From: Clostridium sp. Marseille-P299
GTDB lineage: Bacteria; Bacillota; Clostridia; Lachnospirales; Lachnospiraceae
Direction: 5' to 3'
Length of the DNA stretch: 64,000 nucleotides
Assembly (NCBI RefSeq): GCF_900078195.1
Contig: NZ_FJVE01000006.1
Location: 250,501-314,500 of the forward strand
Made by a program: the position numbers and the translations under genes. The notes beneath the pieces are model-generated. The model made no database searches. It was not told the DNA's origin and saw only the letters and a list, made by a program, of their open reading frames with translations. Shown one piece after another: positions 57,764 to 64,000 of this stretch; position 1 is the stretch's first letter; each line of letters opens with the position of its first letter.

Positions 57764-58015
57764 ACTACAAAGTTAGTTTTATAAGTAGATTAAGACTATT
57801 CTCATAGTAATATTATTGTTATAATTATAATTCTTATTTATGAAGTTCATTTTATATGGTATGTTTTAGTGCATTAATAGTCATTCGTTACATAATAACA
57901 GATACGATGATAAAATTATGAAGAAACATAATAAGATGGCGATGTTTTCTATCTTTATTAAGAGAAACATTTATATAATTTTTGCCAAAGCAAAGAGAAA
58001 GGAATATGGTTTTAT

Positions 58016-59890
58016 ATGGAAGATAACTTAAGCAAAATGATATTACCTGAGTATGTTCTTGATATACTCAAAAATAGTAACCGTGTAATTTTCCCAGAAT
58101 CTAGAGAAGAGCTTGTTGAGCTTTCTTTTGCAGATTCAAAAAATTATCTTGAAGTTAGATATGATGTTGAGGGCAAGGGTAGCGTCCTTGAAGCTACTGT
58201 AACTCGTTGTAAAAATGGTGTTGTGGTAAATTATCCAGAAGATTATATGAGAAGACGTGATCCTGATTGTACAGTCGTTGCAGATCATAATCCAACAGAT
58301 AAGCCAACATTTAAAGAAAGATATAACGAAGAGTTCGATACTTTAAGAAATGAAACATTTGAATGGTTAAAGAAGCAAGATTTAATTCTTACAGCTTTCA
58401 AAGCAGGTGGAAAAGAACATGGCTATGATGCCCTTTTAATCGCTCCTGCAAATGCTGCTTTCTTTGCTTTAGGAATCGCTGACTTACAATACTTTGTAAG
58501 TTTTAAAGATTTACCTAACGGATTTTGTCCAAAAGCTATTATTTTCTTAGCTCCTCCTTTTAGACACACTCGTTTCAACGGAAAACAAATCGTTGTTCAT
58601 AATCGCCTTGAAAATGTACATGAGTTATATTCTTATAACTTATATCCAGGCCCAAGTGCGAAAAAAGGTGTTTATGGTGTTTTACTTAACATCGGTGAAA
58701 GAGAAAAATGGACTACAGTTCATGCTTCCACAGTAAAAGTAATTACTCCATATGATAATGAAATTGTTATTATGCATGAAGGTGCTTCTGGTGGCGGTAA
58801 GAGTGAAATGCTTGAAGCTGTTCATAAAGGAATGGATGGTAAAATTGTATTAGGTAGAAATACTGTTTCTGGTGAAAAAACTTATATTGACCTAATGGAA
58901 AGTAGCGATTTATTACCAATTACAGACGATATGGCTCTTTGCCATCCAGATATACAAAATGACAGTCATAAATTAGTTGTACAGGATGCAGAAAATGGTT
59001 GGTTCATCCGTCTTGATAACATTACAAGTTACGGTAGTGTACCACAATATGAGAAGATTTTCTTACAACCTGAAAAACCATTAGTGTTCTTTAACTTACA
59101 GGCTTGTCCAGAATCTACTTGTCTTCCTTGGGATCACACTCTAGATTCGAATGGAAAACCTTGTCCAAACCCAAGAGTTATTCTCCCAAGGGATATGGTT
59201 CCTAACTCTATTGATACACCAGCGGAGATCGATGTAAGAAGTTTTGGAGTTAGAACACCTCCTACAACAAAGGAAAGCCCTAACTATGGTATTTTAGGTT
59301 TATTCCACGTACTTCCTCCAGCTCTTGCTTGGATTTGGAGATTAGTTGCTCCAAGAGGATATAATAACCCAAGTATTATTTCTTCTAAGGGATTAACAAG
59401 TGAAGGTGTTGGTTCATACTGGCCATTTGCAACTGGTAAGATGGTAGATCAAGCGAATTTATTATTAGATCAAGTACTTAAATCTACAAACACTAGATAC
59501 TTATTAATACCAAATCAACATATTGGTGCATATGAAGTTGGTTTTATGCCACAATGGATTGCACGTGAATATATCTCAAGAAGAGGTAGTGCAAAATTCA
59601 AACCTGAGCATTTTATTGAATCTCGTTGCTCCTTATTAGGTTATAGCCTTGAATCTGTTAAGATTGATGGTCATTACATTAGAAAATCTTTCTTACAGCC
59701 AGAACTTCAAAAAGAACTTGGTACTGAAGGCTATGATGTAGGTGCTAAGATGTTAGTAGATTTCTTTAAAGAAGAACTTGTGAAATTCAATACGCCAGAA
59801 TTACATCCAATTGGTAAGCAAATTATTGAATTATTCTTAAATGATGCTTCTGTTGAAGAATATACTAAGGTTATTCCAATGAAATACTAA
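58016..59890 (+). CDS. DUF4914 P-loop protein
   Basis: 624 aa. I assign it to the DUF4914 family from its overall pattern. The clear functional motif is a Walker A-like HEGASGGGKSEMLEAVH at about residues 255-271, reminiscent of HPr kinase or PEP carboxykinase P-loops. Downstream are TDDMALCHPDIQ and FFNLQACPESTC. There is no signal peptide or membrane helix. GAAAGGA precedes ATG 58016. A nucleotide-dependent kinase or carboxykinase-like role is possible but undemonstrated. Confidence 0.82.
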   Translation: MEDNLSKMILPEYVLDILKNSNRVIFPESREELVELSFADSKNYLEVRYDVEGKGSVLEATVTRCKNGVVVNYPEDYMRRRDPDCTVVADHNPTDKPTFKERYNEEFDTLRNETFEWLKKQDLILTAFKAGGKEHGYDALLIAPANAAFFALGIADLQYFVSFKDLPNGFCPKAIIFLAPPFRHTRFNGKQIVVHNRLENVHELYSYNLYPGPSAKKGVYGVLLNIGEREKWTTVHASTVKVITPYDNEIVIMHEGASGGGKSEMLEAVHKGMDGKIVLGRNTVSGEKTYIDLMESSDLLPITDDMALCHPDIQNDSHKLVVQDAENGWFIRLDNITSYGSVPQYEKIFLQPEKPLVFFNLQACPESTCLPWDHTLDSNGKPCPNPRVILPRDMVPNSIDTPAEIDVRSFGVRTPPTTKESPNYGILGLFHVLPPALAWIWRLVAPRGYNNPSIISSKGLTSEGVGSYWPFATGKMVDQANLLLDQVLKSTNTRYLLIPNQHIGAYEVGFMPQWIAREYISRRGSAKFKPEHFIESRCSLLGYSLESVKIDGHYIRKSFLQPELQKELGTEGYDVGAKMLVDFFKEELVKFNTPELHPIGKQIIELFLNDASVEEYTKVIPMKY

Positions 59891-59926
59891 TCAAACATTT
59901 GATATTGATGTTTATTTCTAAAATAC

Positions 59927-59962
59927 AGCTCTCCAAGGCATTATGCTTTGGGGAGCTTCTTG
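59927..59962 (+). terminator. First hairpin after the DUF4914 gene
   Basis: AGCTCTCCAAGGC pairs with GCTTTGGGGAGCT; the tail is only weakly T-rich. Confidence 0.6.
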
Positions 59963-59975
59963 CAATCTAAACTCT

Positions 59976-60007
59976 AAAAAGCCTATTTCGTTTCATCATG
60001 GCTTTTT
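59976..60007 (+). terminator. Second terminator after the DUF4914 gene
   Basis: AAAAAGCC pairs with GGCTTTTT around a 16-nt loop. Tandem with the hairpin at 59927. Confidence 0.65.
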
Positions 60008-60047
60008 CGTATAAAATACAATAAACTACATTACTTGGAGGAAAAAC

Positions 60048-60758
60048 ATGGGGACCATTGCAAATGTGTTTGCTGTTATTATTGGAGGTATCATTGGTTT
60101 ATTATTAAATGATAAACTAGAAAAAAGATTTGAAGATTCGTTGATGCAAGCACTTGGTCTATGTGTTATATTCATTGGAGCTGGCGGTGCATTTACAGGG
60201 ATGGTTAAGATTATTAACTCCAAGTTATCTACTACTGGAACTATGCTTATGATCATCTCATTATTACTTGGTACTCTTATTGGCGAGATTGTACGCATTG
60301 AAGACCGCTTAGAAGGACTTGGTGAACGTTTAAAAAAACTTGTGAAAGCAAACAGTAATAATCAGTTTGTGGAAGGATTTCTTTCTAATACCTTAGTTAT
60401 CTGTGTCGGAGCAATGGCTGTAGTTGGCTCTTTAAATGATGGTTTACTTGGTGATCATTCTATGCTTTATGCCAAAGCTGTACTAGATGCAATAATTACT
60501 ATGGTTTTTGCGGCAACGTTAGGTATTGGTACATTATTTGCTGCTCTACCATTGGGTATTTATCAAGGTGCAATTACTGTTTTATCTCGCTTTATAGCGC
60601 CTTATCTAAATGATGCTTTGATATCTGATTTATCTTTTATCGGTTCTATCTTAATATTTGGTGTAGGAATTAATTTAGCGTTCGGGAAAAAATTTAAAGT
60701 AGGAAATATGCTTCCTGCTATATTGGTTCCAGTCTTTTATCACTTACTGTTCAAATGA
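60048..60758 (+). CDS. DUF554 family membrane protein
   Basis: 236 aa, about six to seven membrane helices. N-terminus MGTIANVFAVIIGGIIGLLL, then FIGAGGAFTGMVKI and VGAMAVVGSLNDGLLGDHSM, matching the YdfK/YqgA (DUF554) family. GGAGG lies 8 nt before ATG. The family is a putative transporter with no established substrate. Ended by the hairpin at 60795. Confidence 0.92.
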   Translation: MGTIANVFAVIIGGIIGLLLNDKLEKRFEDSLMQALGLCVIFIGAGGAFTGMVKIINSKLSTTGTMLMIISLLLGTLIGEIVRIEDRLEGLGERLKKLVKANSNNQFVEGFLSNTLVICVGAMAVVGSLNDGLLGDHSMLYAKAVLDAIITMVFAATLGIGTLFAALPLGIYQGAITVLSRFIAPYLNDALISDLSFIGSILIFGVGINLAFGKKFKVGNMLPAILVPVFYHLLFK

Positions 60759-60794
60759 TATTTTGGAAATAAACTACAAATATTTTTGTTGTCT

Positions 60795-60865
60795 AAAAAA
60801 GAGACCGTTACAACTACTTCTCTGCAAACATCAGGCGAAAGGGGTTGTGACCTGTCTCTTTTTTT
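60795..60865 (+). terminator. Terminator of the DUF554 gene
   Basis: AAAAAAGAGAC (60795-60805) pairs with GTCTCTTTTTT (60854-60864), with partial inner pairing CAAC-CTT / AAAG-GTTG. Confidence 0.8.
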
Positions 60866-61003
60866 GACTCTATTAACTGTTAGGGTGTGGGGTGTGCTAC
60901 ACCCGCATTAACAATGACTTTAGGGCCTTTGTTATAGTTATTGATAAATAGTAATATCCATAATCAAATATAATACTGGTGAAAATTAACATTCTCTTTC
61001 AGA

Positions 61004-61059
61004 ATAAAAAAACTGACATGCGGCACTTGTAGCAAATAAAGTCCTTTTATGTCAGTTTT
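61004..61059 (-). terminator. Terminator of the SdpI-like gene
   Basis: AAAACTGACAT pairs with ATGTCAGTTTT around a 29-nt loop, followed on the minus strand by seven T. Confidence 0.8.
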
Positions 61060-61102
61060 ATAATTTTATAATCATTTAAAAATATTACGATTTACTACTC
61101 TA

Positions 61103-61465
61103 TTAAATTAGATGTTTAAGCTTATTTTCTGTAATGATATAGCAGGCAATAATCCAGATAATAAAAATAAACAGATTAAGAACAATTGTATTTTCACTTA
61201 ATATAATCTTACCCGGAATTAATATTTTATCTTCCACATAGATTGCTATACCCTCTACGATAGCAAGCGGTAATACGCAATATCCAAATGTTTTATTTCC
61301 TACATTCCAACATTCAATTGATTTCATAGAGCGTTTCGTTCGGTATCCAGCGCCTGTATTTCGATTATCTCTTTTGGAGTTTGCCATATTGATACAAATA
61401 ACCCCCATCAATAGGCTACATCCAATAAAGATAATGATGTTTATAAACAAATTTACTATTCCCAT
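61103..61465 (-). CDS. SdpI/YfhL-family membrane protein
   Basis: 120 aa with three predicted membrane helices. GYRTKRSMKSIECWNVGNKTFG is the family motif. SdpI gives immunity to the SdpC toxin in B. subtilis, but the short forms like this one are widespread and mostly unassigned; no sdpABC-like genes are adjacent. An immunity role is therefore only a possibility. Confidence 0.85.
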   Translation of the reverse strand: MGIVNLFINIIIFIGCSLLMGVICINMANSKRDNRNTGAGYRTKRSMKSIECWNVGNKTFGYCVLPLAIVEGIAIYVEDKILIPGKIILSENTIVLNLFIFIIWIIACYIITENKLKHLI

Positions 61466-61534
61466 TGTAAGTTTCCTTCCATATAAGCAGTAAATCCTTA
61501 ATTCTACGGACTCTTTTGTACCAGCAACGCTTCA

Positions 61535-62410
61535 TTAATAAGCTAAAATCTCATATCCATCTTCAGTAACTGCAACGGTTACTTCCCATTGTGCAGATGG
61601 CATTCCATCATCGGTATATACTGTCCAGTCATTGGCATCATCTACGTAAATTTGATCAGTTCCCATATTTACCATAGGCTCTATGGTAAATACCATACCT
61701 GGCACCATTAACATTTCAGTACCTTTTTTCGTAATGTAACTTACAAATGGTTCCTCATGGAATTCAAGGCCAACACCATGACCACCAATTTCTTTTACAA
61801 TGGTATAGCCATTTTTCTTCGCATGATCGTGAATTGCTTGCCCCATATCACCAAGGAAATTCCAAGGTTTTACCTGTTCAAGGCCAAGAGCAATACACTC
61901 TTTAGTTACTTCAACAAGCTTACGTTTTTCTTCGCTTACATTTCCAATGCAAAACATTCTTGAAGAATCTGAATAATAGCCATCCACTATCGTAGAAACA
62001 TCAATATTTACGATGTCTCCATCCTTTAAAATATCATCTTCCGATGGTATTCCATGGCATACTTGACTATTAATTGATGTACAAACGCTCTTTGGAAATC
62101 CCTCAAATCCAAGCGGTGCCGGAATTCCTCCGAGTTCTTTTGTCTTATTATAAACCAATTGATCTATTTCTTCTGTTGACATACCAGCTTTTATATGTTC
62201 AGCCACATAATCAAGTACAGCAATATTTACCTTACCACTTTTTCTTATTCCATCAATTTGTTCTTTCGTTTTGATGATATCGTGAGTTGGCACCATGTAA
62301 CCTTGTCTTCTATAATCCGCGATTTTATCATCAAATGCAGCATGGCAAACTTTATACTTCTTACCACTACCACACCAACACAAATCATTTCTACCTAATT
62401 TCACTTGCAT
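61535..62410 (-). CDS. map: Methionine aminopeptidase type I with N-terminal SEC-C motif
   Basis: 291 aa. Residues 1-30 form a SEC-C zinc motif (CWCGSGKKYKVCH, Cys11, Cys13, Cys22, His23). The peptidase domain follows with metal ligands in VNIDVSTIVDGYYSDSSRMF, GHGVGLEFHEEP and FTIEPMV. It removes the initiator methionine from nascent proteins; the SEC-C tail is thought to aid ribosome contact (family knowledge). TAAATAT-AGG spacing upstream is adequate. It is a stand-alone second-type copy, away from the ribosomal protein operon. Confidence 0.95.
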   Translation of the reverse strand: MQVKLGRNDLCWCGSGKKYKVCHAAFDDKIADYRRQGYMVPTHDIIKTKEQIDGIRKSGKVNIAVLDYVAEHIKAGMSTEEIDQLVYNKTKELGGIPAPLGFEGFPKSVCTSINSQVCHGIPSEDDILKDGDIVNIDVSTIVDGYYSDSSRMFCIGNVSEEKRKLVEVTKECIALGLEQVKPWNFLGDMGQAIHDHAKKNGYTIVKEIGGHGVGLEFHEEPFVSYITKKGTEMLMVPGMVFTIEPMVNMGTDQIYVDDANDWTVYTDDGMPSAQWEVTVAVTEDGYEILAY

Positions 62411-62502
62411 ATTTACCTCCGTGCTTTCTATAGGCTGCTCAATTCATAAGCAAAAATGCCCTTTGTACTTTAATTCTATTGTTATAATTTGAGTGATTTC
62501 TC

Positions 62503-62850
62503 TTAATTATGAGTTTTCTTTTCATAAGTATTTGATTGCTTTCGATACTGACTTGGTGTGCATCCTATTGTCTTAACAAACGCTCTTGTAAATGCTTCTT
62601 GTGATGAAAAGCCATAATCCATTGCAACATCTAAGATTCTTCGTTTTGTTTGTTTGATTTCATGTGCAGCCAAACACAATTTACGTTTTACGATGTATTC
62701 TTTAAAAGTAGAACCAACATACTCATGGAATTTTGAGGAACAATAATAAGAGGAATACCCTACAAATTCAGACATCTGCTCTAGAGTAGGATTATCTTTT
62801 ATATTTTCCTCTACCCATTCGACCATAGTTTCTATTGTTGTTACTGACAA
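62503..62850 (-). CDS. Short AraC-type DNA-binding protein
   Basis: 115 aa made almost only of the two helix-turn-helix motifs: LEQMSEFVGYSSYYCSSKFH, then ILDVAMDYGFSSQEAFTRAF and GCTPSQYRK. No ligand-binding domain is present. It is possibly a Rob/MarA/SoxS-like short activator or a truncated regulator. The start at 62850 follows AGGGAGTG closely. Confidence 0.88.
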   Translation of the reverse strand: MSVTTIETMVEWVEENIKDNPTLEQMSEFVGYSSYYCSSKFHEYVGSTFKEYIVKRKLCLAAHEIKQTKRRILDVAMDYGFSSQEAFTRAFVKTIGCTPSQYRKQSNTYEKKTHN

Positions 62851-62926
62851 ATTAAATCACTCCCTACTTTTATCATACCATTATTTTATTTTAAAAACTT
62901 GATATAACTTGCAAATTTTTTTCGTA

Positions 62927-63298
62927 TTAATCATTTATAATTAATAGTTCTTTTTGAATCTTTTTTGAAAAACTTTTAAACACTTGTTCATAAGCATGGT
63001 CTATCATATTAAGTAACTCATCGTCAGATATTTTATCAATGTAAATCGTATTCCAATATGGTTGTTGTACAGGTGGACAATGATATCCTCTTATAACAAT
63101 ACCAGGATATACACTCCTGTAAAAATCACCAGTCGCCATATCACATTTTAAGGTGATTTTATAATCTTCTGGATACGGATATATTTGTGCAAAGATCTTC
63201 TTATTTAATTTAAAACATATTGGTATTTCACCAAAAGGATAATCTATATATGCTTTTGGCTTGCTTAAACAGTATTGCATAATTTGATCTACATTCAT
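62927..63298 (-). CDS. MmcQ/YjbR family protein
   Basis: 123 aa: MNVDQIMQYCLSKPKAYIDY, PFGEIPICFKLNKKIFAQIY and the typical PYWNTIYIDKISDDELLNMI. The family has a CyaY-like fold and is annotated as DNA-binding without firm evidence. It is full length and monocistronic. Confidence 0.9.
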   Translation of the reverse strand: MNVDQIMQYCLSKPKAYIDYPFGEIPICFKLNKKIFAQIYPYPEDYKITLKCDMATGDFYRSVYPGIVIRGYHCPPVQQPYWNTIYIDKISDDELLNMIDHAYEQVFKSFSKKIQKELLIIND

Positions 63299-63418
63299 AT
63301 TCTGCTCCTGATTACTCTTAATTCATTCTTCTAATTTAATGTTAATTTGAAGATAATACCTGTAAAATATCTATATCATCTGATTGATTTAATTATACTA
63401 TATTTATAATCATAACAC

Positions 63419-63451
63419 AAATTGAGCAAGGTTCAAAACCTTGCTCAATTT
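63419..63451. repeat. Perfect 15-bp inverted repeat in a divergent promoter region
   Basis: AAATTGAGCAAGGTT (63419-63433) and its exact complement (63437-63451) are separated by CAA. It lies between genes that point away from each other, so it is not placed like a terminator of either. Confidence 0.8.
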
Positions 63452-63567
63452 GTACTACCACGTAGTAATAATCTTCCATAAATAATTACAAAACGTTATA
63501 TTAATAGTAATAAACAAACAGAAGCATAGCATAAAGATGATTATCAAAATATAAAGGTGAAGCCATT

Positions 63568-64000
63568 ATGATGTTAGATGATTTGAAACGAAAATTAAGA
63601 GAATTAAGAAAACTTGAATCTCGTATTCGATTTAAAAATATACCATCGAATCCATGTAACAAATATATATGGGATGAATATTTTTCGACCAAAGACGAAG
63701 ATAATCGTTTTGTGAAATATAATATGAATCTCTTATTAGAAATGGATCATGATCAATTAAAAGAAGTCTTTACTGAATATTCTTTTCATGTTTACTATCA
63801 ATTCAATAAAGAAAATGGAATTAACTCTGTTAGTATGCATGATACTACGCTCCTTAAAACCTTAGAACTTCCTCCATATGCTTCTACTGATGATATTAAA
63901 GTTAAGTTTCGAGAATTAGCAAAAAAATATCATCCTGATACTGGCGGAGACAATGATAAGTTTATTGAACTTGTGAATGTTTATAAAAAATTAATGGATG
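63568..64000 (+). CDS. J-domain (DnaJ-like) protein, partial at the window end
   Basis: ATG at 63568 follows AAAGGTG. The frame is open to the window edge, giving 144 residues. Residues 1-100 are charged and helical (MMLDDLKRKLRELRKLESRI) with no family that I recognise. From about residue 101 a J-domain begins (LELPPYASTDDIKVKFRELA), with the essential HPD in KYHPDTGGDNDKFIEL. A J-domain at the C-terminal side suggests a cofactor recruiting DnaK to a specific client (inference). The true C-terminus is outside the window. Confidence 0.85.
   Translation, partial: MMLDDLKRKLRELRKLESRIRFKNIPSNPCNKYIWDEYFSTKDEDNRFVKYNMNLLLEMDHDQLKEVFTEYSFHVYYQFNKENGINSVSMHDTTLLKTLELPPYASTDDIKVKFRELAKKYHPDTGGDNDKFIELVNVYKKLMD

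Larger units (their letters stand above)
57464..58015. other. Long AT-rich region upstream of the DUF4914 gene
   Basis: About 500 bp after the terminator at 57479. It contains a TATAAT (57748-57753) overlapping the palindrome ATTGTATACAAT (57752-57763), the same core seen at 10948 and 31216, and a TTGACA near 57700. No gene is visible; the long leader is unexplained. Confidence 0.45.
60759..61102. other. Convergent intergenic region with two terminators
   Basis: Holds the DUF554 terminator (60795-60865) and that of the SdpI-like gene (61004-61059). I see nothing else between them. Confidence 0.6.

Noticed and set aside
63501..63692. 63-aa minus-strand frame
   Set aside because: It is antisense to the start of the J-domain gene and has no supporting site.

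Overview
The window reads as chromosomal DNA of a low-GC, strictly anaerobic, Gram-positive Clostridia member. The gene set is typical of Lachnospiraceae such as Lachnoclostridium (Clostridium) phytofermentans: a V-type ATPase operon, Re-type citrate synthase, superoxide reductase and rubrerythrin, an intracellular GH51 arabinofuranosidase, a sortase-anchored surface protein, and strong AGGAGG ribosome binding sites. The species call is inference; no 16S or tRNA gene is present. The window opens inside a V-ATPase subunit A gene and closes inside a J-domain protein gene.

Layout. 1-5951 (minus): V-ATPase operon in the order of the Enterococcus hirae ntp operon; the K subunit keeps the Na+-binding residues. 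6347-8743: enolase, then a DUF1858 plus hemerythrin pair. 8969-11776: a nine-unit tandem repeat, arabinofuranosidase and a divergent AraC regulator. 11796-13944: DUF1893 protein, ECF-type S component, ferredoxin-domain aldo/keto reductase. 14056-15380: an intact IS256-family insertion with an 8-bp target duplication. 15448-18726: subtilase, FMN-binding lipoprotein and a secreted NlpC/P60 hydrolase with a WalR-type box. 18989-20932: oxygen-defence cluster (superoxide reductase, rubredoxin, rubrerythrin, flavin reductase-rubredoxin). 21145-24704: class I ribonucleotide reductase nrdAB behind two NrdR boxes. 24893-27356: NusG-domain II protein, a duplicated Cys-rich peptide, chorismate synthase. 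27382-31163: long hairpin, GntR regulator, isocitrate dehydrogenase, Re-citrate synthase. 31469-35552: chemoreceptor, methylglyoxal synthase, carbamate kinase-like protein, a 50-aa ORF. 35676-39422: two glycosyltransferases, threonine aldolase, GNAT. 39786-51879: cell-wall peptide uptake and recycling locus (two penicilloyl serine hydrolase-like proteins, M19 dipeptidase, CDP-alcohol transferase, NlpC/P60 endopeptidase, OppFDCBA, Ala-Glu epimerase). 52164-56874: membrane GH25 muramidase and an LPXTG protein with about 40 PTPEPSV repeats. 57266-63298: small conserved protein, DUF4914 P-loop protein, DUF554, SdpI-like protein, SEC-C methionine aminopeptidase, short AraC protein, YjbR protein. 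63568-64000: partial J-domain protein.

How the genes fit together. Much of the window concerns the cell envelope. The 39786-51879 locus would import murein peptides, split them, epimerise L-Ala-D-Glu to L-Ala-L-Glu and cleave the dipeptide, and wall hydrolases (17377, 52164) lie elsewhere in the window. A second theme is anaerobic redox defence. Re-citrate synthase plus isocitrate dehydrogenase forms an oxidative route toward 2-oxoglutarate, with a GntR gene downstream and a GntR-like palindrome at the promoter.

The least explained feature is a recurrent 3'-end architecture. At five or six loci (9225, 15545, 23523, 37850, 41901 and perhaps 39786) the tail of a gene or the 3' arm of its terminator has been copied into a short tandem array of 15-35 bp units. 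In three of these the transcript would carry one 5' terminator arm followed by several competing 3' arms. This is the best candidate here for something undescribed. Coordinates and motifs were read by eye; no database search was run.
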